46,331 nucleotides of DNA from Candidatus Heimdallarchaeota archaeon (GTDB taxonomy: Archaea > Asgardarchaeota > Heimdallarchaeia > Heimdallarchaeales > Heimdallarchaeaceae): positions 71,542-117,872 of the forward strand of contig JAHLWR010000013.1 of assembly GCA_019057815.1 (NCBI GenBank), in the 5' to 3' direction. The notes beneath the pieces were generated by a model that did no database searches, was not told where the DNA came from, and saw only the letters and a program-made list of their open reading frames with translations. Positions within the stretch are counted from its first letter, which is position 1, and every line of letters begins with the position of its first letter. The position numbers and the translations under genes were made by a program. This document shows positions 26,318 to 34,929 of the stretch, piece by piece.

Positions 26318-27718
26318 ATGGAAATTTTAATTGAAAGAACAGACGATCCGATTAGGTACGCTATTGAAGAAATTAAGACATTATACAAGTCAGATAAAAA
26401 GCCCTGGATTATTGGATATAGTGGTGGAAAAGATTCTACAACTGTAGTTGAACTTGTTTTTCAAGCTTTGAAAGAACTAAAAGCAGAGGAAAGAATTAAA
26501 CAAGTTCATGTTATAACTGCGGATACAATGGTTGAAAATCCTTTGATTCTTCCAATAATTGAAACTTTTATGAAAAAAGTGAAATTATTTGCACAGAAAT
26601 ATGAACTTCCAATTGAAGGACATATTCTGCTTCCACGAATTGAAGAAAGTTATTGGTCTCTACTTATAGGTCAAGGTTATCCATTACCCATACAAAATTT
26701 CAGATGGTGCACAGATAGATTAAAAATAAAACCTTCAAGTGAGTTTATACACTCACAAGTATCGGAATATGGAGAAGTAATTATAGTTCTAGGAGTAAGG
26801 AAAGACGAAAGTATATCTAGATATAAATCTATTATGAGAGACAAAATTCTAAATAGATTAATTAGAAAACATCCAACACTGAAAAATGCTTATGTTTATG
26901 GACCTATTGAAGATTTTACAATAGATTTAATATGGGATTTCCTGTTAGATGATAAAAGTGAATGGTTTGATTTTAATCAAACTTTATCTTCATTATATAG
27001 CGGTTCCTCTTCTGATGAATGTGTGCTAGTCTTAGAAGAAGATACCAGACCTTGCGGAAATTCACGGTTTGGTTGTTGGGTCTGTACGCTAGTAAATGAA
27101 GATAAATCTCTAAGGGGATTTTTAGAGACGGATTATATAACTGATGAAACCAAAGAAATTCTAGAAAAATTAATAAACTTTAGAGACTGGGTACTGAAAA
27201 ATCGAAACAATCCTGATATGCGTTTGAAAAGAAGGAAACATGGACAGATATACTATCTGGGTGAAGGTGATAATAGAAGAATAGGGTTAGGACCATATAC
27301 ACTTGAAGCTCGGAAAGAGATTCTTAAAAGATTATTAATTATACAGAAAGAGATAAATCTGTTAACAGAAAATTCAATAAGTAAAGAATTAATAAGAGAG
27401 GCAGAATTAAAAACAATAAGATCTATATGGATAAATGAGGGGGACTGGGAAGATTCTCTACCACAATTATATTTTGAAATCTTTAAAGAACACCCATCCT
27501 GGAGTGAAAAAGAAATAGCTCTCCTTGAGAGAGATGAGATAGAACTTCTCATAGATTTATCTAAAAAATATGAGTTAGATGTTGAGATTTTAAAACGGTT
27601 GATCTCGATTGAAAATAACAATTTAGGATATGCTGTTCGTTCGAATATCATGAAAGAAATTAGTAGTCTATTGTTTCAGGACTGGATCGCATTAAAAGAT
27701 AAAAGTGATAATAAATGA
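26318..27718 (+). CDS. dndC: DNA phosphorothioation protein DndC (PAPS reductase-like)
   Basis: DndC is an adenylating Fe-S protein that activates or transfers sulfur to the DNA backbone. The 466-residue protein has the PP-loop SGGKDST at residues 35-41, RWCTDRLK at 129-136 and the cysteine cluster C246, C253 and C256 (PCGNSRFGCWVCTLV) expected for the iron-sulfur site. YSGGKD and GCWVC are strongly diagnostic of this family. It is the first gene of a cassette whose order matches canonical dndC-dndD-dndE, and its stop overlaps the dndD start by 4 bp. No dndA precedes it, so the sulfur donor must be encoded elsewhere. Confidence 0.95.
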   Translation: MEILIERTDDPIRYAIEEIKTLYKSDKKPWIIGYSGGKDSTTVVELVFQALKELKAEERIKQVHVITADTMVENPLILPIIETFMKKVKLFAQKYELPIEGHILLPRIEESYWSLLIGQGYPLPIQNFRWCTDRLKIKPSSEFIHSQVSEYGEVIIVLGVRKDESISRYKSIMRDKILNRLIRKHPTLKNAYVYGPIEDFTIDLIWDFLLDDKSEWFDFNQTLSSLYSGSSSDECVLVLEEDTRPCGNSRFGCWVCTLVNEDKSLRGFLETDYITDETKEILEKLINFRDWVLKNRNNPDMRLKRRKHGQIYYLGEGDNRRIGLGPYTLEARKEILKRLLIIQKEINLLTENSISKELIREAELKTIRSIWINEGDWEDSLPQLYFEIFKEHPSWSEKEIALLERDEIELLIDLSKKYELDVEILKRLISIENNNLGYAVRSNIMKEISSLLFQDWIALKDKSDNK

Positions 27719-29697
27719 TTATCAAAAGTCTAACACTGCAAAATTTTGGAGTTTATGAAGGAATACATAAAGTAATTTTTCCAGATAATAGAGAAAACAA
27801 CATTGTAGTTTTTATTGGTAATAATGGGTCAGGTAAAACTACTCTGTTGGATGCTCTAAAGATAGTACTTTATGGTCCTCTAATTTTTGGATACAAAACA
27901 GCAAACGAAACGTATCTTAGTAAAATAAAACAAAAAATCAACACTAATGCATATAATAAAAAAAAGGAATGTAGTCTTGAATTAGAGCTCACAAAAATTG
28001 AAAATTCAGATGAAATTAATTATAAGATTAGGAGAAAATGGAAAATCAATTCAAAATCACTTTCTGAAGAACTTGAAATTAGGAGAAATGGAAATGCTTT
28101 ATCAAGAGTGGAAATTGATTTGTTTGAGAATTATTTTAGACAGTTTCTACCCCCCTCATTGATTGATCTGTTTTTTTTTGATGGAGAAAGATTATCATAT
28201 TTAAGTGAGAAAACAGTACTGCAAAAGAAACTGGAGGATTCAATAGATGTTATTTTCAATATAGAGATTTTTACTCAACTTATTAAAGACCTAAATGAGC
28301 TCTTAAAACAGAAAGAAATTGATTCAGAACTTTCAAATGAAGAGAAGAAATTAAGAAATAAAAAAGAACAAAGTGAAATATTGGAAGAAAAAATAGAGAA
28401 TCTAACAAATGAAATTAAAGAAAAATCCAAAAAACTAACCAAGATTACTGATGATATTCAAGGATTAAAAGAAAAATTATCCATATATGGAGCTGTAGAA
28501 AAAACCAAACTCATAGCTCTTGAAGCAAAATATAAAGAACTGGAAAGAGAAAAGGAAAATCTACATCGTAATAGGAGAGAGATCCTAACAAATTTACTAC
28601 CATTTCAAATATCTAGAAATCTTTTAAAACAATTAAAAGTGCGTATAAAAGGTGAATTGTTAAGAAACCAGCAAGATATCATTCAAAATACTTTGAGGGA
28701 GAAGGGTTTACTTCATAAAGCAGTTAAAAGTGCATTAAGTGAACACATGGATAGTTCTAACAATACTAAAAAGATTACAGAAACAATACTAAATAGAATA
28801 GAAAAAAAACTATTAACTACCAGTAGAAAACCAAACAAAGATCTACAACTAACAAGTTTTATGTCAAAAGATGATATACAGTTATTGGATGAAATCATAG
28901 AAAAAACAGGTAGTACTCTAACAGATAAAGTTGCAAGAAACTATAAGAAAATCAATAATATTAATGCTAAGATGAGCGAAATTCATAAGAAAATTGATTT
29001 AAATTTGAAGAACATTTCGTTTGAATATTTGTTTAATGAAATGGAAAATAAGAAATCTAAACATTTTGACATATATTATAAGATTAAAGAAAAAGAAAAA
29101 GAATTAGAAATAATATCTAAAGAAAAGAGAACTATCAATAAGGAAGTTGAAAAATTAGATAAACAAATAGACTATATTAACAGAAGTGACACTGTTTCTT
29201 CTATAACAAACAAAGTAATCAAAGTTTCTTCTGATTTTATTAATTTTTCTAGAACTAGAAAATTACGAGTTTTAGAAGAAAAAATATTGAATTCATTCAA
29301 AATTCTAATTAGGAAAAATGATTTATTGAGAGATATTAAATTGGAGTCTGACTACCAAATTAGGTTATATAATGGAAATTCAGATGAACTCCATTTTGAA
29401 CAACTATCTACAGGAGAGACACAAGTATTTATTATTTCCATTTTATGGGCTCTTATTCAGCTTTCTAAGAGAGTGTTTCCAGTAGTATTCGATAGCTTCT
29501 TTGGAAGATTAGATGTGACACATAAAGAAAGAATTCTAAAGAAATATGTCCCTAACTCTCAAAAACAGGTTATTTTATTGGTAAATGATAATGAACTAAA
29601 TGATAATGACTTAGATGTCTTTTCAAAATATAATCCAACAAAGTACTATTTGAAATTTAATGAGAAAAAAAACAATACAATTATAGAGAGGATATAA
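27715..29697 (+). CDS. dndD: DNA phosphorothioation ATPase DndD
   Basis: DndD is an SMC-like ATPase thought to nick or remodel DNA during sulfur incorporation. The 660-residue protein has Walker A GNNGSGKTT (residues 35-43), the DndD-typical FFFDGERLSYLSE near residue 155 and long Lys/Glu-rich coiled coils. The signature is LSTGETQVFIISILWALIQL, followed by Walker B FPVVFDSFFGRLD. No Cys-x-x-Cys hook is visible, unlike the ATPase at 21538. It overlaps dndC by 4 bp and is immediately followed by dndE. Confidence 0.95.
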   Translation: MIIKSLTLQNFGVYEGIHKVIFPDNRENNIVVFIGNNGSGKTTLLDALKIVLYGPLIFGYKTANETYLSKIKQKINTNAYNKKKECSLELELTKIENSDEINYKIRRKWKINSKSLSEELEIRRNGNALSRVEIDLFENYFRQFLPPSLIDLFFFDGERLSYLSEKTVLQKKLEDSIDVIFNIEIFTQLIKDLNELLKQKEIDSELSNEEKKLRNKKEQSEILEEKIENLTNEIKEKSKKLTKITDDIQGLKEKLSIYGAVEKTKLIALEAKYKELEREKENLHRNRREILTNLLPFQISRNLLKQLKVRIKGELLRNQQDIIQNTLREKGLLHKAVKSALSEHMDSSNNTKKITETILNRIEKKLLTTSRKPNKDLQLTSFMSKDDIQLLDEIIEKTGSTLTDKVARNYKKINNINAKMSEIHKKIDLNLKNISFEYLFNEMENKKSKHFDIYYKIKEKEKELEIISKEKRTINKEVEKLDKQIDYINRSDTVSSITNKVIKVSSDFINFSRTRKLRVLEEKILNSFKILIRKNDLLRDIKLESDYQIRLYNGNSDELHFEQLSTGETQVFIISILWALIQLSKRVFPVVFDSFFGRLDVTHKERILKKYVPNSQKQVILLVNDNELNDNDLDVFSKYNPTKYYLKFNEKKNNTIIERI

Positions 29698-30057
29698 TTG
29701 AAAAATAGGTTAAAAACAGCTAAACAAACTGAAGAAATTCTTAATGAGCTTGAGTTTAAGTTTAAGCTTCCTCGAAATATTATTCTGAGATTTGCAATTT
29801 CATTATCATTAAGTGATGATAAACAGAAAATTCAGTTTTCAAAAGACAGTTCAGGTTTAGAATTAACAAGATCAACATTAACTGGAGAGTATGATGCTAT
29901 TTTCAAAAGTTTAATTTCAATAAAAAAGGAAAAACAGATAGATGATGGAGAGTTCTTTAGAGAAATGAAACTCCATGTAGATAGAGGAACCATACTTTTG
30001 AAAAACTTATATGATTTTGAAGGCAATATTGAGAAAACAATTCTTAAATTATCGTAG
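29698..30057 (+). CDS. dndE: DNA phosphorothioation protein DndE
   Basis: DndE is a small DNA-binding protein of the phosphorothioation complex. The 119-residue product begins immediately after the dndD stop with a TTG start, and GAGAGG lies upstream. It shows the family pattern of a short N-terminal basic helix, LPRNIILRFAISLSLSD, ELTRSTLTGEYDAIFKSL and a C-terminal helical HVDRGTILLKNLYDF. The last segment matches the conserved 'H...G...L..L' ending of DndE. Order, length and motifs make the call secure. Confidence 0.88.
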   Translation: MKNRLKTAKQTEEILNELEFKFKLPRNIILRFAISLSLSDDKQKIQFSKDSSGLELTRSTLTGEYDAIFKSLISIKKEKQIDDGEFFREMKLHVDRGTILLKNLYDFEGNIEKTILKLS

Positions 30058-30134
30058 AAAAGATTTGTTCAAACTACATGAAGATTAATTTATTTGATAA
30101 AATTTTTAAACAATAAAGAATCTATTAGTATATT

Positions 30135-31841
30135 ATGAGTGATGTAATTAAGGTCATAACAAGTAAAACTCCAGATAAAGAAGTGGAAAACATTGTTAAA
30201 TGTTTAGAAACTATAGGTTTTACTTGTTTTTATTGTTTGCCGAATATGAACCAACAACAACTTGGTTATGAAGAAGTACAAAGTGGAGAGCATCTGGAAA
30301 TAGACATTATTGCAATTTATGAAAAATTTTGTATTTTTATCGAAGTAACGACTAAAAATAGCGGAAATATGAATAAATTGAAGGATTTTAATCGTAATCT
30401 GAATATTTTACTAGATGTAGATGTAGAAACTCAACTCAGTAATTTAAGCATACCTCAAGATTATCATGATTTATATGAATGCATCGAAGAGAAGAGAAGA
30501 CTGTTTATCGGATTCTCGCAAGAATTAGTTAGAGATAAGATCATAACCCAAAGGGTAAATCCAGGAAACAATTTGATTTATGTTTACAACGCTTTTGATT
30601 TCAGTTATCTTGAGCTCATAAGCGAGTGTGTAGGCAAATTTGCCCTTTATGAATTTTTAGATTCACTTGACATAACTTCTTCCGATATATCAGATTCTCA
30701 ACCTTCAGAACAGCCTTATGATTGTATTAGTCTGACAGGAAAAAAATTCTTTGCAAGTAATAAACTCATAAAGCTCTTTGCTTTTAAAGCTCCTGTTTAC
30801 GATTTATTAAGAATCTCAAAAGTTTTTCGACATGGAGCTATTGGATTAGGGACTTCAGAAACTGGTTATCAAAGGATTCTGAATCCATCCAAAATTCTTT
30901 CAATTCAGAGAAAAATAAGATCAATAGGTGAAAGAATAACATTCCCAAATGCAATCACTGTTGTTTTTAACAAAAATGTTGTTTTTGATGCCCAAAACAA
31001 AATAATAAAAGTGCCTGTTGAATTTGGATCCTTATCTGTATTGGATGGTCAGCATAGACTTTTTGCTTATGCAAAATCAGGACTTACTGATAGTAAGTTA
31101 AAAAAGGTTGAGCTATTCGTAATTGGAATTCAATTTAGTGAGATAAGTAAGAAGAACGAACTAAAAGCTGCCGCAGAAACCTTTATTGAAGTTAATAAGA
31201 AGCAAACTAGTGTTCCAACAGGATTAATCTATCTAACGGAATATGAAATTATGGGATTAACCAATCCTAGAGCATTGGCGGGAAAAGTAATACTAGATCT
31301 AAATAGCAAAAGCGATAATTTGGAGAATGTATTTGCTACTAGACCTGTAATGAAAGAAAAGAGGTTGGACAGAAAACCAATTGCAGTCACAACCGTAATA
31401 CAAGAATTATCAAAAATTTATACGGTATCAGATTTGGACGGACTAAGAATTTTTAGTGAAGATTGTTGGAATAAATATAAACGAGAGAATAAATATAAAA
31501 AATTAATAAATGAGACAAAAAAACATGTGAACATTTTCTTCAGGGAGTTAGAAACGGTGTTTAGTGAAGATTTTAATTCTAATGATTCTATTCTTTTTTC
31601 AACAAAATACATTTCTGCTTTTGTTCGAATAATGGTAGATCAGTTAAAAACGAGCAATGATATCACGGATATAAGACAATGCTTGACTGAAAAAAGAACT
31701 ATTATTGAGCATAATAACAGTTCACAAAGAGGTCCGAACAATGAGCTTTTTCATGGGGATATAGAACTTCTCCCAGATCTTACCACATCAGTAACTATGA
31801 TATATGAATACTTAACAAATGAGAGAGATGATTCTGAATGA
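30135..31841 (+). CDS. DGQHR-domain protein (DndB-like) with N-terminal nuclease-like extension
   Basis: The DGQHR motif is present in SVLDGQHRLFAY near residue 303, with FATRPVMKEKRLDRKP further on, as in DndB and related DGQHR proteins. DndB proteins are usually 350-400 residues; this one is 568. The extra N-terminal part (about residues 1-180) contains LEIDIIAIYEKFCIFIEVTT, a D...E-V-T/K arrangement like the PD-(D/E)XK nuclease core. DndB represses dnd transcription in bacteria. This version might couple sensing to cleavage, or use the fold only for DNA binding. It lies 77 bp after dndE in the same orientation. Confidence 0.8.
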   Translation: MSDVIKVITSKTPDKEVENIVKCLETIGFTCFYCLPNMNQQQLGYEEVQSGEHLEIDIIAIYEKFCIFIEVTTKNSGNMNKLKDFNRNLNILLDVDVETQLSNLSIPQDYHDLYECIEEKRRLFIGFSQELVRDKIITQRVNPGNNLIYVYNAFDFSYLELISECVGKFALYEFLDSLDITSSDISDSQPSEQPYDCISLTGKKFFASNKLIKLFAFKAPVYDLLRISKVFRHGAIGLGTSETGYQRILNPSKILSIQRKIRSIGERITFPNAITVVFNKNVVFDAQNKIIKVPVEFGSLSVLDGQHRLFAYAKSGLTDSKLKKVELFVIGIQFSEISKKNELKAAAETFIEVNKKQTSVPTGLIYLTEYEIMGLTNPRALAGKVILDLNSKSDNLENVFATRPVMKEKRLDRKPIAVTTVIQELSKIYTVSDLDGLRIFSEDCWNKYKRENKYKKLINETKKHVNIFFRELETVFSEDFNSNDSILFSTKYISAFVRIMVDQLKTSNDITDIRQCLTEKRTIIEHNNSSQRGPNNELFHGDIELLPDLTTSVTMIYEYLTNERDDSE

Positions 31842-32020
31842 ATTGGAAAAATTATTCATATAATGAAGGTGAAAAATTATCGGGAGTTTTGATATACATA
31901 AGTTTGGTGGCAAGAAAGGAGAAATCAAACTTATACGTACTAGATTTCTTCTCATCAAGAAGAACAGATTCTACTCCCATCAGAACTTCCATAAACTTCT
32001 ATTCTTTATTTCATAGATAA
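31838..32020 (+). CDS. Short ORF coupled to the DGQHR gene (60 aa)
   Basis: The ATG overlaps the stop of the DGQHR gene in an ATGA arrangement, which suggests translation. The product begins MNWKNYSYNEGEKLSGVLIY and ends in a basic Ser/Arg segment; no domain is recognised. It could be a short accessory protein or the truncated start of a lost gene. Confidence 0.35.
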   Translation: MNWKNYSYNEGEKLSGVLIYISLVARKEKSNLYVLDFFSSRRTDSTPIRTSINFYSLFHR

Positions 32021-32144
32021 AAATTCCTACTGAATTTGGTTCAAACTTCAAGTTGATTTAGGACATGCTTTAGAATTTTGAATGATAATAGTTAAATTTA
32101 TAATTAAACAAATCTTAGTCTTATAATGGTTCGATGAGATAGAA

Positions 32145-32759
32145 ATGACAATCAATAACATAAGAAAGAATGAAAAGGTTTTCAAAGATATTGGTATAGA
32201 ATCCTTTTGGCACATTACTCATCTAGAGAATTTATCAAGGATATTAATTAGAGGTATTCTTAGTAGAAAAGAATGTGAGAATCTAGGAATAGATTTTTTT
32301 GACTTATCAAATTATGAGGTTCAACATAGACGAAGGAAATATCATGATCATGTACCCCTCTTCTTTGCAGATGATACACCAATGCTTTATGTATTAATTA
32401 AAAAAGAAAAAATAGCTGAAACGATTCTTCTTGAACTTGATAAATCTTTAGTAAATGATTATGAAGGAATTATATATGCAGATGGTAATATAGCTTGTAA
32501 TGAAACAAAGGAATATAATTATATAGAATCTTTAAATGATTTTGATTGGCATATAATATATAGAAAAGGTCCTACACTCTCTAGAGAATGGATAAGAATT
32601 AGATCTGCGGAGACATTAGTTCCAAAAAGGATTAGTCAAAAATACATTAAGGGAATACATGTCCAAACACCTACCGAGTACTACAAAGTTTTGAATATTA
32701 TTTCTAAAACAAAGTACAAAACAGATGTAAAAATTAGTTTATCAGAAAAAGGTATTTAG
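32145..32759 (+). CDS. darT: DarT-like DNA ADP-ribosyltransferase toxin
   Basis: DarT uses NAD+ to ADP-ribosylate single-stranded DNA on thymidine or guanosine and blocks replication. The 204-residue length matches the family. Diagnostic elements are FWHITHLENLSRILIRGILS (NAD-binding His-x-Thr start), HVPLFFADDTPMLYVL (cf. the family's 'vPFYF..RSPMLy') and a late Ser-Ala-Glu-Thr-Leu-Val that supplies the catalytic Glu. A TATA-like tract TTAAATTTATAATTAAA lies about 50 bp upstream, so the pair seems to have its own promoter. The macrodomain antitoxin follows after 30 bp. Confidence 0.88.
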   Translation: MTINNIRKNEKVFKDIGIESFWHITHLENLSRILIRGILSRKECENLGIDFFDLSNYEVQHRRRKYHDHVPLFFADDTPMLYVLIKKEKIAETILLELDKSLVNDYEGIIYADGNIACNETKEYNYIESLNDFDWHIIYRKGPTLSREWIRIRSAETLVPKRISQKYIKGIHVQTPTEYYKVLNIISKTKYKTDVKISLSEKGI

Positions 32760-32789
32760 TAATCTGAATGAAAATTATTGGTAATAGAA

Positions 32790-33593
32790 ATGAATTTACA
32801 AAAAGAAACTATAGATAATATCTCTTTCTTTAGCGGAGATATCTTAAAAAGTCAAATGCAAACGTTAGTAAATACTATAAATTGCAAAGGGATAATGGGT
32901 GCTGGACTTGCTCGTGATTTTAAAAAACTGTTTCCTCTCATGTATGAAGATTATAGAGAAAAAAGTAAGAATAAAGAGATTAAAGTAAGTAAACCTTACA
33001 TTTGGAAAAATCTTGAAATAACTAATAAAACAGTTTTGAATTTTCCCACAAAGAATCATTGGAAAGAACCATCTAAAATGACTTGGATAGATGAAGGATT
33101 ACAATATTTCATCGAAAATTACAAACAATGGGGAGTAACATCTATTGCTTTTCCTGCTCTTGGATGCAATTTAGGAGGGTTGACTTGGATAGAAGTTAAA
33201 CCATTAATGATTAAACATATTTCAAAATTGGATATTCCTGTTGAAATTTACGAACCTGATTTAACTTCTATGGAGAAAGCACTTGAAAAAATTTCAACTG
33301 AAATTAACTCTAAATACAGGCAGGTTGTTGAAAAAATCTATTTAAAAAGAGAGATATTCTCTAAACAAGATGAATGGACTAATTGGAAAACAACTAAAAC
33401 CATAGGTGTAATAATGATACTAGCAGAGCAAAGACATATCAAAGAAATAAAAGAAATTGTTAGAAAAGCTGAAAATATTCATAAAATCGAGATAAATTTA
33501 TCTTTAATAGAAAAAACAAAAGATGGTTTGAAGGAGATAAAGGAATTCAAACAGAAGCAAATGAAATTAGATGACAAGAAAGAATTTAAATGA
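32790..33593 (+). CDS. darG: DarG-like macrodomain antitoxin
   Basis: The N-terminal macrodomain (about residues 8-150) reads FFSGDILKSQMQTLVNTINC, KGIMGAGLARDFKKLFP, FPTKNHWKEPSKMTW and IAFPALGCNLGGLTW. These are the DarG signatures for removing ADP-ribose from DNA. The C-terminal portion (about 160-267) is shorter than the usual DarG C-terminal domain and Lys/Glu-rich; it would bind and neutralise DarT. The ATG at 32790 is preferred to an in-frame TTG 12 nt upstream. Toxin-then-antitoxin order is the standard DarTG layout. Its end overlaps the small ORF at 33571. Confidence 0.9.
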   Translation: MNLQKETIDNISFFSGDILKSQMQTLVNTINCKGIMGAGLARDFKKLFPLMYEDYREKSKNKEIKVSKPYIWKNLEITNKTVLNFPTKNHWKEPSKMTWIDEGLQYFIENYKQWGVTSIAFPALGCNLGGLTWIEVKPLMIKHISKLDIPVEIYEPDLTSMEKALEKISTEINSKYRQVVEKIYLKREIFSKQDEWTNWKTTKTIGVIMILAEQRHIKEIKEIVRKAENIHKIEINLSLIEKTKDGLKEIKEFKQKQMKLDDKKEFK

Positions 33594-33729
33594 TGCAAAT
33601 ACTAAGCTGAAACAACTCAAAGATATATTGTACTCCCTAGAAAACAAAGAAAAGGAAGATTTATCAAGATTTTTATTAAATACAATAGAACCAAATCGTT
33701 TATGTTTTTCTGATGCTGGAGTAGTCTGA
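33571..33729 (+). CDS. Small ORF overlapping the darG end (52 aa)
   Basis: The ATG lies within the darG 3' end in another frame, and the product begins MTRKNLNDANTKLKQLKDIL. A helical, charged first half is followed by LLNTIEPNRLCFSDAGVV. No family is recognised. It might be an overlapping accessory gene or a stub of a gene truncated by rearrangement; the following 110 bp hold no clear frame. Confidence 0.25.
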   Translation: MTRKNLNDANTKLKQLKDILYSLENKEKEDLSRFLLNTIEPNRLCFSDAGVV

Positions 33730-33841
33730 TTTTCTACTATCTTTTCAACAAATTTTAAATATTGATAATAATAAATTAAGTGTTTAATAAGAAAAACTGT
33801 TTAAGCTAGAATAGAGAAAAGAGCAGTATACTAAGGACAGA

Positions 33842-34690
33842 GTGAATCAAGTGAGTCAACAAATATTTAAAATATGTAAATTAGAATTTAACAATTTTAG
33901 ATCGATTGATCATGTTGTAATTAATAATATAGATAACATAACTATATTAGTTGGTCCCAATGAAGGGGGAAAATCAAATATTTTAAATGCAATAGCTTGG
34001 AGCTTCTCAGATAAGGAATTATCAAGAGATGACACACCAACAAAAATATTAGGAAAAACAAAAAAAAATAACATTATTGCTGATGTTTTTATTGAGATAC
34101 TAAATCCGAATGAATATATCACCATCCTTTCAAAGAGAATTTCAGAGGAATTGGAAAATCTGGTAAAATCTGATATGATGCATCTGACAAAACAAACTTT
34201 CAAAGAAATAAGATTCCTAAGAATGCAAAAAAGAAAAGATGGTTCTAGATTCATTTCTTTCTATGATAGTAATTTTATACCGCTGAGTTCATTGAAATTA
34301 TTGGAAGAAAATTTGGAAATAGAATTTCAGATAAATTTACAAAATATCGATACCTTTCAAGAAAGGATTAGAGATATTTTTAGTAATGGTTTATTGCAAT
34401 TAATGGATGAAAAACATGTGAATTATAATGTAAATAATTTAGCAATTCAAATTGATAATCTTCTCAAAAATCAACATTTTAATCAAATGACCAATTATAT
34501 CACGGAAGCGTTAAGAAAGATAGTTGAAAAACATAGTGGTGAATCTACTGAGAAGGAAAAATATAAAAAAGAAATTCTGAAAGAATGGAGAACATTTTCT
34601 GTTGACAATATTCCTAAATGCATCAGAGGAATTGAGATTTCTTCTTCCAGAATTTTAGTTATTATTTCATTTTTGTTTTTTTCCAGTTAG
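33842..34690 (+). CDS. OLD/RecF-like AAA ATPase, C-terminally truncated
   Basis: The N-terminus KLEFNNFRSIDHVVINNI with Walker A VGPNEGGKSNILNAIAWSF is typical of OLD-family or AAA_15-type ATPases. Full-length relatives run to 500-700 residues and have a signature motif, Walker B and often a Toprim nuclease. Here the frame ends at 282 residues in an unrelated hydrophobic tail (SSRILVIISFLFFSS), so the second half is missing. It is probably a non-functional remnant of a defence gene. The start is a GTG at 33842. The 239 bp after it hold no continuation that I can find. Confidence 0.7.
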   Translation: MNQVSQQIFKICKLEFNNFRSIDHVVINNIDNITILVGPNEGGKSNILNAIAWSFSDKELSRDDTPTKILGKTKKNNIIADVFIEILNPNEYITILSKRISEELENLVKSDMMHLTKQTFKEIRFLRMQKRKDGSRFISFYDSNFIPLSSLKLLEENLEIEFQINLQNIDTFQERIRDIFSNGLLQLMDEKHVNYNVNNLAIQIDNLLKNQHFNQMTNYITEALRKIVEKHSGESTEKEKYKKEILKEWRTFSVDNIPKCIRGIEISSSRILVIISFLFFSS

Positions 34691-34929
34691 TATAGCTTCC
34701 CAAACCTCTACTTCAAAATCTTCAGATATCGTAATACATTCTTTATCTCGAAGCTATATGTTTGTTTTTCGCATGAATATTAGTAAATTCACAACTGCTA
34801 ATTTCTTATAACCAACATCAATTTCGATTTTTTAAAATTATTTTTCTATTTATAAATAAATTGTGCTTCAGTTTTTTAAAGCAAAAATTCAGAAGATAGA
34901 GAAATTGTAGATTTAAACTAGGAAATTAT

